A stretch of 64,000 nt of DNA from Acholoe squamosa. Taxonomy: Eukaryota; Annelida; Polychaeta; Phyllodocida; Polynoidae. This document shows, one piece after another, positions 39,701-54,700 of this stretch (the first letter of the stretch is position 1; the number at the start of each line of letters is the position of its first letter). The notes under the pieces are model-generated. The model was not told the origin of the DNA and did not search any database. It saw only the letters and a program-made list of their open reading frames with translations. The DNA lies in the NCBI GenBank assembly GCA_949317995.1, contig OX439037.1:22503182-22567181 (forward strand), given 5' to 3'. The translations under genes and the position numbers were made by a program.

Positions 39701-42700
39701 GTACAAAATTTCATACTTTTACATGATGACATGCGAAATGATTGCTTACTTATTAAGTAAACAAAAACGACAGAAGAGAAGTTGCACCATAGAATTGAAT
39801 TTTGTGTATTCACAGAGTGTCTACATGTTTAAACATACACACTGAAACTGTGTAAAATAATGAGTGAACACAATGAATAAGTTCGGTCAATTCGAAAATT
39901 TCAATTTATTAAATGAGTGGATTTGATGTCCTTTCGTTGCCATTTTTATACCTTTCCGGGCCGTTTTGTTTATTTTTGAAAAGAAAGTAGTACCGACATG
40001 TTTCTAGAAATGTGAATAGCTAGTTCAAGCAGGGGCTATTTTTATCTCTACGATTCAAGGAGCAGAGAACCATGAAACCAAAGCAATTGTAAACGGGCTT
40101 CTGTCAATAAGCTTAGTGGTAGATGGGAGAGGGAGGTCCGAGTAGAGGCAGGAACTTAAGCAATATGTAATAAAATGGACAACAGTAAGATGTCAATGCA
40201 GGAGAATAACTCATTAATACACATAGCACCTAGTGTTTTCTTGTCTTCTTCCTGTTTTTCTTTCATTTTTATGTTTGTTTTTTTTTCATTATTATTTGTT
40301 TTCCCCCTTCTTGAATCAATTTTTTTTCTGTTTAATCATTTCAGAAGGCTACTAATAAATGGAACTCCTTCTGGCTAGTCCTTGGTACAATGTATAGACC
40401 ATGTCTTTCACGTGGAACTCTTCCAAAAACAGTAACAGTGGTATCTCTAGATATGTAGAGGGTTATCTCTCTTTGTGTGATCTATGTACGACATATGTAC
40501 ACTAGGTGTCATGCTGTACTTACATGAGCATGCTAGTTGTAAATGGGTGATTGCACTGACAACACTGAGAGTATAAGAACAGCTCTTACCTCATAATGGA
40601 CACTGTGTGACCGACCAGAGGCTTCTAATTATTACTTCTTGTTCTTTCTACTATTAGGAAACTCTAAGTTTGTATAAAGTAAGGATTATTTTTCGATTCT
40701 GATAACATTCCCTCAGGTCATGGTTTGTCTAGGGATAACAACAGCTGTTACTACGGTATACCCATAAGCACAAGACACTTTTTATCTTAAAAAAGATATT
40801 TAGAAATATCTTTTCTCCACTCCTTATATAGGTCTCTATGTTCTGAAAAGGAACCATAATACTAGTTAATGAGTTCAAATTATTAAACAGTGACGTCAGC
40901 TATGCACTTCTCCTGGGTCATGATCAGGCATTTCCTACAAGGTCAAACAGAAACCAATGTCATTAGTAGCTACACATATATACAGAGGGTGCAATGCACA
41001 TTGATACATGTATATCAAACCTTTACACTGGGATGTTACTCAGCCTTATCAGAAATTCAGTAGTAACCAAGTCGTATTGGATTGGACGCTTCATGTAACC
41101 AAGCTATCACAGAATTTAAGGTTTTAGTTGGCTCGGAATGTCACATGTCTAACTGTGGGCTCTTTGCATATATACCATATCCATTTAAACCTTCCATGAT
41201 ACCATCATTATAAATTACCGATCGTATTATTTCAAAAACTAATCCAAAGAACTAGCCACCAAGGTTAGCGCTAATGCCTACTCGGTATTGGTGAATTTCT
41301 GAGTTTAAGCTCTGACAACATTCCAAAGTAAGGTCTTGACAAGTTAACGTTAAGCAAAATATTATGTTTTCCAGCACCTGTGGGAGGGACTCACCTGCTG
41401 ATGTGTTCGTGCCGAAGGCATCGGACCCCCAGACATCGCCACCGCCGTTGGTGGCCGCAGGTTTTGTACTGGAGGTGGTGAAGGCATTGCTCTGCCCCCA
41501 TGCGTCACTTTGACTTTGTTGAGCAGTTGTGTTGAATGCATTTTCAAAGCCCCAGGAAGTGTTGTCTTTAAACACCGAAGAAATAAGAAATGAAAGAAAA
41601 GAAAAAACAATCGCTATGTGCACGAGTGCATGGGATTGGGAAGGCTATGCCGGCGTTGAAGTCCGTAATCGCTGCAGCATCTCATACTTTAAAGTGAGCT
41701 CTACTTCAAGATTTAACATAAACTAAATCAAACTCATAACGATCCAATATTGGCTCCTCAACTGCAAAGATGTCTGGTTGTCATTGAGACATAGCAAGAG
41801 AATTATTGCACCTAATGTGAAGTCATTTTAACCTGCAATATACGTGACTGGTCATTAGTTGTTTAACTCATACTGAATGAAAATAAAGATTGAATAATGT
41901 ACACTCTATTTCTATTCTAGCTAGACCAGACATACATTAAGTAAGACAATATCAATTAATGTCTTCTAAGGGTGCATGTATTAATTTTATCGCGACCTTA
42001 TTGAACATTTTCACCCACCTTTAGTGATGATTTCATTCCTGAAAGATCAATGAGGAAAACATAGGTAAGCAATACTTCTTTTGTAAAGTACTCAGGTTTT
42101 AACCCATATCATTTCATCTAATAGGTAGAGTATGAAGTGAACACTGCCCAAAACTGCCTGCACAGAACTGATCTCTATGAGTAGGTGTATACATTATTTT
42201 CTTTAACTAATTTCTTTCTTAACATAGGAGTTGATTATATCAGATATTTATTTTGAAACCTACTTGTCTGGAGATGGAATACCGTCCCGTTGTCTCTTTA
42301 TCTTCTTCCACTCATCTTGTTTGGTGCCGAATTGTGACATGAGCTCCTGGTGTTTATTATTGATTTCCGTTAATTGTGTATTAATTTCCTGAATTAGAAT
42401 AAAGGAAATAAAATGTCATGATTAGGATGATAATATAATGATGACATAAAACATAATTTCAAAATATAATTAATTTTACATCAACCAGCTCAATAATTCA
42501 AACAATATATAACGCTACTTTCAATAAACACATGCAAGTGCAATTGGCAGACACTAACTTAAACATTTATGTATGTCTTTGATTAATCTTACTCACATAG
42601 AAAATACAGTTTGCCACATTTTATATCTTATCCTGGGATTGCAAGGACAGTTGATTTATTTTTTGGTAGAAAAAGATATTGAACTTACATTAAATGCTGA

Positions 42701-45700
42701 ATTGACTTTATCTATCTCCTCTAACTTGGAGGCAGTCTCCTTCTCTAGTTCCTCCATGGTGGTTTTTAACTTCTCTATGGTTTGTTTCTTACTGTTGTAG
42801 CTGTGCATCACCGTCCTATATGTATCATCTACAACAATGGATATGGACAAATCTGTGTTAGAATCATAGCTGGAATAACCTGATACAACTATAGTATTAC
42901 CCTGTATGTACAAGCTTACTTCATCATTTACTTTAGCATATTATAAGTGTTATCAGTGTGTGTTACATCATCTAAGATGATTGTGGTATGCAGAACAGTA
43001 TATCTTGGATTAGAAGGCGAGATACAACAAGGAATAAACCCGTCTGCTCCTAGGCACTATCTTGATGCAAATGGCTTGGTTGCCAATTGCCCAGCCCCAT
43101 TAAGTTAACTACAGAGATGTCAGTTGGGTATGGGCTCAACCTCTGAAATTTTTGGGTCTTAGCAAAGCACCCATTTCCCTCAATTTATTATACTAAAAGC
43201 ACCCATCTCATCTTCATTTCAACCTGTTCCCCTCATTAAAAACCTTTAAAACCATCTCTACATTGGATGGTGATAGAAAAACAATTAAAAGACTGCATTT
43301 GAATTTCAGCCAATCAGAAGCCAGCTTAGATTCATGTCCTCTGAAATGAGATTTCAGAGATCCTCTGATCTCTGAAAGGTGGTTTGTCTAGAAAAGGCTA
43401 GAGGGCAGCACAAGGCATGCTTAATTTCCCCTGCTGAAGCCTGGACTATGCTCAGCCTTATGCTCCATAGAAGTAGAAAGGGCTTGTTGTAAGGGTATCT
43501 ATGATTAATGTAATTCCCTCTATCTATATTATGACCACAAGATGGAAGAAGCCTCTGAGATGTCTGACTTTTGGGAAAGTTTGAACATCTGAAAATAGAC
43601 AGACCTCTGAAGGTCTGACATCTCTGTAACTAAGGGGCTTAGAAGGCTTCAAAGTCCTAACATGTGGATAGGTAGCCAGAGGTAGGCAAACAATGCATCA
43701 AACATAAAATGTGGGCCCTGGAGGAGACGTGAAAAATGCAGTTACACCAAAATGGGGTTTGTAGGAAAAGCCCTGCAGATAGACCTCATGTGTTGACGTG
43801 CGTGCATCGACACCTGGACAAAACGGTATTATCATCTTCCAAGTTAGTCCATGAGAATCCCACACCTCTAGCATAAGAGGCTAGGGACATTATTTCAATT
43901 ATTTTTGGTTTCTATCGACCACCACAACACATGAGATTTTGATTACATTATAAATTTGGCTTACTGGTGGTATTATTCTGTAGCTGAAGACTTTGGTCCA
44001 TGCCTTGTCGTTCTGCTTCAATCTTCTGAACTTTCTCATTCCATATCTGTAACATAAGTAGACATTCTTGAGAGACCAACACATTTATGAATTCAGTTCC
44101 CAATTAATTGCTCTTCCATAGATTAAACTTGCACACAGTTAAGTAAATATCTTTATATCTACCCATCAATTATTCACTGGGTCGATAACTTGTGAAAAGT
44201 TGTCATTAATATCACTACCGTCAGCACAACGCCAACACTTGCAGGACTAGAATTTGGAAACTGTCCAAATCAACCACTGCAAAGGCAGCCCCAAAATAAA
44301 CGAAATTATGACCCACATGGGTGTGAAATGCTAAAAAAAAATTATCTGAAGGGTGGTATATGGCTTCATGACAACGTCTAGATAGTGTGTTACAAGAAAA
44401 TAGCTATCAAAATGGGCCCATCGATCAATTTTATAACAATCTTTTGGTGTTTAAATGTGACATTGGGAAATTGAAAAATCCACAAATTACAAAGGATCTG
44501 ATATTATCAGAAACACAATGTCAGACCCTCCCCCCCCCCAACATATATATGGTGAAAAAAAAAATCTCAGTGGATTTACCCAGATCTTAGGAACTATCCT
44601 TTTAAAACAAAGATCTCGGATTTCCGAGATTTCTCGGGAGGTTTCACACCCCTGGACCCAAACTATGAAAATGCTGCATACCATAACTTCTTCCCGTGCT
44701 TTCTCTATATTGGCTAGTTTTTCATCACGTTGGCCCCGCATGCCATCAATGTTGTTGGTTAATTCTGTAACCCCTTGTCTGGAGCTTTGGATCTTCACGT
44801 GCAGCTCGCCTTTCCGTGTTTCCTAAAGTAGAAGGCAAAACAACGATATTGAGATTTGATTTTCAATTGCCTCTTCTATCCTGTGCTGAAAACGAGGTAT
44901 GCACACATTGGGAACATTAAATTTCTACTAAAGCACAAAAATGTTCTTGATTTGGACACAGTTTACTGCTATTTCCCATAATTAATTCATACATTTCTGG
45001 ATAAAACAGTTATTGGCTGCACTTACCAGGTTCTCTAGTTCCATCTTGAGTTTGCCAACCTCAGACTTCATCTGATCCACCTGGTTCTGCTCGCGGAGCT
45101 TCTCTGACATTAGTTGTTCTCTTCGCTGTCTCTCCCACTCCAACTGTCGCTGTCTCTCCATTTCACGCCGAGCAGCCTGAATAATTTTTTTAGGCATCAA
45201 TATGACAAAATGCTGGCATACCAAATCGACTGAAAACATTTTCTGCACAAAAATACATTATATACAATTCTTTTAAATCAATCATACATAGATGTGCATG
45301 TAATAAGAATTGTGTATCCTACCTCTCTTTGTTCGAGCGCTTTGCGGCGCTGTTCCTCACGCTGCTCTTCCATCTCACGCTGCTTCTGTAAAAGTTTCTC
45401 CATCTCCTGTTGCTTCTTGCGTTCCTGTTCAAGCCTGAAACACACATGTAAGCAAATGAGGTGAGGAAACAAGAATGCGAGATTGATATACGTTGCTTGG
45501 ATTTAATGGAACTTTTACTCCACAACAAGTCACCTTGATTTCACCTCTAATAATATGTAATAAAAATCTAGCAAAGTTAAGGTGTTTGATCCGCTGGCCG
45601 CCATTCAATCCTTTCTGGACAGGAAATGTAAAGATGCTTGCCCGAAACAGCTAGACAGGCCTTTTTATCCTGCTTGCCCGACAAAGCAGTGATTGTACAT

Positions 45701-48700
45701 GTATCTATGGATGACCAGAACCGCTACTGCGGCATGTCCCCTGAAAACACAATACATGTAACTAATAGGGCTATGTACAGGGCTTCGATTCTAGATTAAG
45801 TAAGATGTATCTTAGTGTACAACTTACCTTACTCGCTCACGCTTTTCGGCCTCAGCTCGTTCATGAGCAAGTCTTTCTTCCTCCATTTTCTTCTGCTCTG
45901 CTCGCAGAAGTTCTCGACGACGTTCAAGTTCAGCTTGACCCTTTATGAAGTTCTCCTGTCGCTTGTCTTCAAACGTAACTGTGCACATTTATACAGAAAG
46001 ATCAGTATGGTCATGAGACATTAGAACCAGCATTCATTAATTTACTCCCAGTCACTACCAACCACCACAACCATCACCTTCTCCCTACTATGCTGGTAAC
46101 CTTTGATAGAAATTTAAAGTTTCAGAGGTAAATCTCAGCCATAACTTGAAAAATGAAAGTCAAAAAGAAGGGGAAACATTTTGTAAGGCCCAGCACAAAG
46201 GAAAGGAGCAATACGGTTAAGTCAAAAATATATATCAAACCATCAGTGTTTTTGGTTTGGGCTGGTTTTGGTTTAGGATCTGGCTGTAAACTAAATGAGA
46301 CAAGTGTGAAAACAGAATTTGGCTGTGTTCTATTGTCACTTAAATGTTCTGAACTTATTCTTCTGTATCAAATCCACGGGAAATACATCTTATGTACTGT
46401 ATTACATTTTTTTTTTTTCAAATTCATACAGAATTGATTTCTATAAAAGTCACCTGCTACAAAACAAAATGTGACCTACCGGTATTTATATTTTCAACAA
46501 CAAAAAACAACTAACAGGGTTCCCACTATTTATGGATCATGGTTTTAACTGACTTTTACCGGATATTCATCGACTTTTACCTGACCAAATAGCGGCGATT
46601 TGCGGCGCCCTCGAAAAAAATTATCCACTCTCACGCACAAGCGTTTCAGAAATTTTGTGAATTCGTGTGGAATTTGACAATTAAGCTCCTAAATTACCGG
46701 TAGTCAAAATTTCATTTTTAACTGACTTTTTCCAAAAATATTGTTTTAACTGACCTTTAAAGAAAAATAGGTTTAACTCACTTTTAACTGACCAGTGGGA
46801 ACCCTGAACAAATGGTTACTGATACATTTGTATAATCTACTGGACAAGCAATCATCAGTTAACTAATATAAAATAGTAAATGTTAATACAAATTCTCTAA
46901 ATTTATGCGTTTTCTTCCAAATTAAACATGTGTGGGCACACCATTTGCACACATTTAATATCATAACTCTTTACTTATATCATTCACACACCATTCCCTC
47001 TCACTAGTAATCTACACTACAAGTTAAATGGGCCCAAACATCACACCGCAATATAACTAATTAAGCCAGTTCAAGAAGGGGATAGGATAGAGGATTGAGA
47101 GGGAATGGTGTATGAAAGTGGCAAACTGTTTGATTCTATCAGATCGCTGATACATAACCAACGCAAACTAAAGGTAAATAAATCAAACGATGAAACAATG
47201 AACTCACGAATTGAAGAAAAAAAAAACAATAAAAAGAAAACAATAAATATGAATACAATAGTGTGGACGATTTAGAATATTAAAGTTAGGATATGTGCTA
47301 TGAACTAAGTTTCAATGACACGAGAATTGTTAATAGACTTTTTGATGAAATCGAGTGTAAGAATTATTGAAAAGCACATATCACAACTTTAATACAGTTG
47401 AAGATTCTGTTTTTGTGATGTTGTACCCCCTCCTTACCCGGCTGAACGGGCTCTAGGGGCAGCACCGGCTCTTCCATCTGTACTGGCGGTGCACTCATGT
47501 TATAGCCACCTAGTAAATCACCGAATGCATCTTTCTGAGCCATCATGCCTGGAGGAGACAAGGAGAAATGAAGCGCAGAGTTAGTTAAGCGACACATGCA
47601 GTCACTAACAGCCACCGCCACACAGGAAAGCACCCAGGGAGCTGTGTTTGGCAAACTCACAGAGACATTCTCACACGACACACGCAAGTTGGTAACCGCA
47701 CCCTACGCTTCCCTTCAGGGCAGGGCATTACACAATATAGAAATGGATTGTGGTGCATCATTTTGTCACCTGTCCCCACTATACTAGAGTGATCCATAAG
47801 AAGTGTCAATAAAGAATCTTCTTCTATGAGAGATGGATATTAGCCGGATGTCAAAGGGAAGCGTAGATTGACCTTGGACCAGAATAAACACACTGTGTTA
47901 TACACAACTTTGGTGGGGAAACATTAAGAAAAGAATAACCACGTGTTATGGTTTAATCGACTCATCATATCATGTTTCAGCTCATTCAATGGTATATATC
48001 GTATTATATCATAAATGTCACCTTCTATATCTCACTTGTAAAACATAATTAAATAGGGATAAGACGTTGTTTTAAATGTGATTAAATTAAAATGAAGGTT
48101 AGAGAAAAATCGTTTTAGTAGTAAGATGAAGCATCTTAGGGCTTATGTACAGTCTAAATGGAACTGCCTTACCAAAAACCTACGTGGGTAATGATAGCCA
48201 TTTTTTCAATTTATGTACAGAGGCAGGGTGGACCTGTTCTATTATCCTCCTGGTTATAGTAATCACAACAAACAGACCTCATTGATATATAATGTGTTTT
48301 ATATAGTGTGTGATATAGTATGATGCCTCCATTTCGAATGTATATTAAAGAATATTTCAACACAAAATAGGAAAGCTTATCTCGCACAGTGCTCTACTGT
48401 ACTGCTACTGAGATATAGTGTAACGAATGGAGAGAAGATGGCTATCATGGAATGTTTGTTATTTTCTTTTTCTTCTTATTTAGCAACAAGTTTGTGGGAC
48501 CCCCATAAACATTTGCTTTTGACTGTATACTTCATATACACATACTGATCCTATGGTTAAAATTCCTAACGGCATGCCCTGGTAGGAAAAGGTCTTACCA
48601 TAAAGTCCCTCTTTATGTTAGCTGTTATGTTAGCTTTCGGTACTGATAGAGCAAAGGCACTGCACAATGTAACTTTAATCCACGCCCTAAGCCTGTGGAG

Positions 48701-51700
48701 GCTTGATACCACAATTCATACGCTGTCAAGCCAAGCTTTACACAAGAAAGCAGCAAACAAAATATCAGGTCCGTTTTATTCCCATCCACCTCATCAACAC
48801 AAACTGACATCCCAACTACCGATACTTATTATAACAGGAAATTGTGAACTAATACCCAAAATATCTGTTAGGTCGTGGCCTTCAGTGGGGAAAAATCGAA
48901 TTCTATCAAACCAACTGCATAAATGTGAAAAAAAAAAACTTGGGAAAACGTAACATTACAGAGATTTATTGTTATTTACGGCTACCAGGTGGCCCCACCA
49001 GCGCTGCACATGGTATAACATCATACATTGTCAGGGAACTTTCACCCATTTTTCCTTGTCCGATTTTGATAATCCATATACCAAAATGATCCCTATGACC
49101 TCTTCATTTCTATGGAAACAGATGTTTTAAGGAGTTGATTGGATATTATCTTAGTCAAGTGAGTACTCAAATCAGATAGGCATACCTGAACTAAGAATAT
49201 TACAATTTCTGTCAACTTACACTGAAAATCTTACATTTTGGGAATGATGACTTGCTTATTTGTGCTGTAAAAGAAGCTTATGCCCATTATTCAGGGTCTG
49301 TGATTGTCCAAAATATGCAAGACCAACAGAAAATATTCTGACAGGTTACAGCAGAAGTACCCTCTTGTATCATTTGCTTCTGCCACCTAGTAACTTGCAA
49401 TAGCATAAAATCCCCGTAATGATATATGTACGCTTTCCCGTGTTGTGTCACAAATTTGCATTAGACTTTTTCTTTGAACAGTTAGTGGTCGGTCGGGAGT
49501 AGTTTTGAGAAGAAAGGAGACAAGAGATAAGATAAGGGTCCAATTGAGGCCTTCCACTCCTGACCCCTGGTTTACAAATCTCTCCACTTTTTCTAAAGAG
49601 GTAATATCTATTACCAAATAGGCTGAATGTTTTCCTACATTCTCTCAAGTTTAACAATTCCTAATTTGTTTTAAATTTTCTGTATTTTTTCTTCTAACTT
49701 ATCAATGATTTTGTGACTTTGAGAAATGCCTCTCTTATTTGCTATTACCCAGTAGTTTAGAGCTCCACTGGCTCCCGTCTGGGGAAGTGTATAGAGGCTG
49801 CTTGGGATGTTTTAAGATTATATATTGCAGGTTTCTGCCTAACGTATATGCCGGTATTTTGTTTCCATGGATGATATTTACATAGCTTTTTTAAATGAAC
49901 AGGAGAACACCCCCATTTAAGTGTGGCGTTCATTCTTCAGCCACCCACCCCTCTCTCTAACATTCAAATACTTTGGTTTTCCATATCGTATACCAATACA
50001 GAGATGCCAGTCAGTGTCCGACAAAGAACATGGAAACTGAAAGATTTTTCTCCAGAAAATAAATAAATTTCAATACAGAACTGCTTTTAAAAAAGCAAGT
50101 ATGTATTCCCGTTTAAGCCAGAAAAAGTGACTTCTCGGCCGACATCTCTGTTGGTATTTTATCATTTGATGCCTATCAGATCCATTCTGCGATGTGACAA
50201 TCTGCGATAAGGACATACAGAAACTTCCAAGCTGTAAACTGGCCAAGCTGCACACTGTCACTGATTTCACACATAACAGGCCTGACCTGGCCTACCTGTC
50301 ATGCCTAACTGGTAGGGGCAGCTGAGATTGACAACAAATGAGAGCGGTGACCCAGACGCTAACGGCAGCGAAGCTGAGTGCACCGGGAAAATAAAGAAAC
50401 TGTTAGTTTCGACTCTCCAATCCCAGAGAGTCAGAAAAGTATGCCTGCCGCATCGGCAAGTTACTCGCCAGTGTAGAGGTTGGCAAGCTTTAAATCTGTA
50501 GTTCTTATCTCTACAATTCGCTGCTGCATACACCGCTAAGTGTTAAAGAAACAGTTAATACTAATAGCGGTGGGAGAAGTTTAATCTGTATGGACTGGTA
50601 AAATGCTCCTACATAACACTTTATGGTTACAAAATCGTAGAACGTCTTGCAGTTTTGCTGGGTTAATTTTCTATGAGAAAATAACCAAATTTAAGGCAGG
50701 ATTCACAGAGGACTCTCTGCGTAAGTAGGAAAGTTGGCTCCCTTGTGGGTCTCTCCCTTTCAGGGTTTTGGGTAACTTACACTATCTTATCTATATGACA
50801 AAGACCGTCTTGCTTGTAAAGGAGGACAATCGTAAGCAAGGCCGTGTGATTAATGTTTAAGGAGATATAGAAGAAAGCCCAATTGTGTTAAATGGCAAAG
50901 AATATAATGATATCTTATTCTGTAATAAACCAAAGTTTATGAGGTTGCATGGTGCCCCTAGTGTCACTAACCGGTGGAGAAGGCTGGCTGTAGCTGTAGA
51001 GGAAGAGATGGAGGCCCTGGGAAGGAAGATGGTGTCACATAGAGACTCTTTGTGCCATATTATTTAAGATACCGTGGACCTGTTATCATTATCAGGGATG
51101 AAAGTCACAGAGCACGAAAATCCCTGAAATGGTCCAATATCGGCCCAAAAACCTGAGTTTTTATATGAATATATAGGGTCCTGGACTTTCAAATCCCTGA
51201 AATCAGGGAAATCCCTGAAGACTTTCATCCCTGCATTATTCCCGATAAACCGCCCTCCTTTAGCCCTTCAAGGACAACATAGGACATAAGCACATTAAGC
51301 TCATTTGTCATCGTGGTGCATTGGTGCGTCATGATGCATTGGTGCATCATGATGTATCGGTGCATCATGACACCAAATTATGCAGTCCTTTTTCATGAAT
51401 ACTCCCCTGGATCCCCACGAAATGTAGTCTTATGTTTCATCCAAGATATCTGAGGCTAATTTCAGAATGAATCGGTTCAATCAGCGTTGTTCAGTGTACA
51501 GGCATGGCAAGTTTCACATAACAATATTAGCGAGGCCAATCGCCTCAGCATACTCATGCTTAATTAGTTACATTCTGAGGAAATTAACATTTTAATTGTT
51601 GATATCATGGTATGCTATAAAGAATACTAAAATAGTACTGCAAGCAAGATATATACAACGTATAATTTTTTTCATACATAAAAGGTGTATACATGTATCA

Positions 51701-54700
51701 TTTATACAGTAAGCAATGACAGGACTCACTTATGGCATGACATCTTTATAGATAAATCGTATACCCTCAAAGTGTCCTATAGTGTTACTTATAGAACCTT
51801 ATAGTATTTCGCCCAAAGTCATGGTGCAGCTTACACACGAGTTTTAATTAGATGGGGAGTACTTTAAATACTACTCCTGTATTGAGGATAACTGATATCT
51901 AAGGTCGAGGATAAGAACTTCAAAGCTTTATTGCATAAATGATTATTTTCTGTGTCCAATTTTAAATCAACAGAGGAAAACGTGGACTGTTCAAAAAGCC
52001 CTATCATTGTGATAGCACATTTGATTAAACCTACATTTATTGTTTACATCACTTTGTTCGAAAAAAAATATCTTGCTTGCAGCACATTTTATTTGGTTTC
52101 TAAGAGAATGGGCCATGCAATGCTAGTAGTAAAGGATGTAACATGGAATATCACTTCATGACAGATAACATAGAACCTACCTGATGCAGGGGCGGCCGGA
52201 ACCCCCGGTACCTGACCGGGAGGGGAGGTTATCTGTACCCCGGCCGGAGCACTGACCGCGCTCCCAGACCGTGTGCGGCGGTAAGACGGGGGCACGAGTT
52301 CAGGGGGCAGCTTGGTAGGCAGAACTTTGCCAGACCGTGCTTGATCCACAAGGTACATGGCTAATACAAATTCATCAGTCGTTAGCTTCCCGTCATTATC
52401 AATGTCGGAAAGGTTCCTGAAGAGAGATAATTTTGAAAACATTTCCAATGTCTCACGATCAGAAATTGCATAATTTAATCTTTTACATTCATGAATCAAG
52501 TGGCTATGAGTATTTCTGCAAATCTTTTCATATAGACCTAGGTTTAGTTTTAAATTCCCTACATACATGTACATATACATGTTCCGTAATACCGTAATCT
52601 CCCGCGTATAAGACGCGTCCTCTAGGCCAAACAAAATGCTGGTGCGTCTTATAGGATTTTCTGAAGTTGGGGGGGCGTCTTATACGAGGGGTAATTTTAC
52701 TATAGAAATGTACTAATCTTACAAATTTCAGTATTAAAATGTGCGTCTTATACGCGAAAATGCATGTGCTGAGTTTGGGGTGCGTCTTATACGTGCAGCG
52801 CGTCTTCTACGCGGCAGATTACGGTAGCTCACGTTTGAGGTGCACCCTGCTGACCTCCATTGATCCCTTTGCTGCTGTACAGGTTAAGGGGAATGTTATA
52901 CATCAATGACAATTGAACTGTGAAGAAAACCTGTGGAAAGTCCCAAGATATAGATATAGCTGAACAAAACTTACCAAATTTGGGCTAGAAAGTTGTGAGT
53001 AAGGTTTGACTGGGTGAGTACCTCCCGTGCTTCAAGACCTGAAAGCGTACAATAGAGGCATATTATTAATCTGCGTCTGGTTTGACTTACAATGGAACTC
53101 TGTATCTTGTCCTAAGCAAGAGTTAAGCTGACCACAATATTCAAGCACTTTTAAACTACCATCGATCCACACCTGTAGGTAGGTAGGTAAGTGGATGTTT
53201 TACGCCATTTCAACAGCTAGAGTCATATCCATGGCGGTTTCTCGCCTGTAAGCCATGACTTATACTCGAAACAGAATCCAGGTGCAACTTATGGCTTCCT
53301 GAGGTTAGGTTGTGGTTATAGGCTCGAAATTTGATATACAGACTCTGCTTATCAAAACTCACACAGACTGTGTACTTATCATATAAAACCATTTAATATT
53401 GAACAAGAGTTGACTGAGACAGATTCTTATATTTACCTGTGAGATATCCCTTCTTCGATTTATCCAGGACGTTGAACTTCTGGGTGTATTTTAACTTGGC
53501 GGGCTGAGGAACCCCCCAGTCCCCACTTGCTGCACTTGCTGCGGGCCTAGAACAGACAGGAAAGTATAAATTCAGATGACAGAAAAAAGGAAAGGCTTTT
53601 TCGATTTATCCAGGACGTTGAACTTCTGGGTGTATTTTAACTTGGCGGGCTGAGGAACCCCCCAGTCCCCACTTGCTGCACTTGCTGCGGGCCTAGAACA
53701 GACAGGAAAGTATAAATTCAGATGACAGAAAAAAGGAAAGGCTCCTGAATTTGATGTCAATTAAACCACTTCGGTTCAAAACTCTTTAAATTTGTAAGTA
53801 CACAATAGTTCTATTTGGTGTAAAAGTATGAAAACAAAGATGTTCTCTTCAGTTTTGCTTGGATTTTTCAACATGGCTCGTTTGAAACTGGAAACTAAAT
53901 CAAAATACTACAATGACACAAAATGACTGGGTACTTACTGTGGTGGCGGAGATGTCATTGGGGCAGCAGCAAAACCAGCAACTGGTACACCCCTCCCTAT
54001 TAATCAAACACATAAATGTGAAACAAATGTTTGATGGCAAGGGAATTTTTTACACAATTATACATGTATTGTCTTCAAACTCGTCCCAGAAAGTTAGACT
54101 ATCAGCAACTTGGATAACATGACACTACCGGGGTATAGTCAAGATGAATGAGTTTTTTTGTTTTTTTTTGTTTTTTTTTTAATTTGATACATTTAGATGT
54201 TTCACCATGTAATTGTATAGGGTAAATTAGACATGCCTCACTTCGATGGATACATCATATTGTAAATTCACTGAATAAGAAGTTACAATTGTATTTTGCT
54301 CAAACTACGTAAGATTAGTAAACATTTCCAGAAGGATCTTCAACATGAAAAGGAACAGGAAAGGTATTCAAAATTCAGCCACAGTCTAAGCATGCTCGTG
54401 GCATTGCAAGAGGAAAAACGATGGATAGAAGAGCATGTATGAATTCGACACAACACAATACAAGAAGAAAGAAATGTAACAATATCTAATGTATGTAGAC
54501 ATTTTATCAGGCCCCTTCTACTCTATGTAACGTCATATTGGGTATAATCTTATTTAAAAGGTGATCCAATCTGAATTCAAGGCATTACCATCACCAAGCT
54601 AAAAGAAGTCAGTTTAAAGTGGAATGTGTTCATATAGACGATCTCTATCTCCTTGAAACTAAAGGTCAAGAGACTTGATGTGAGTTAGCCTATCAAGTTA

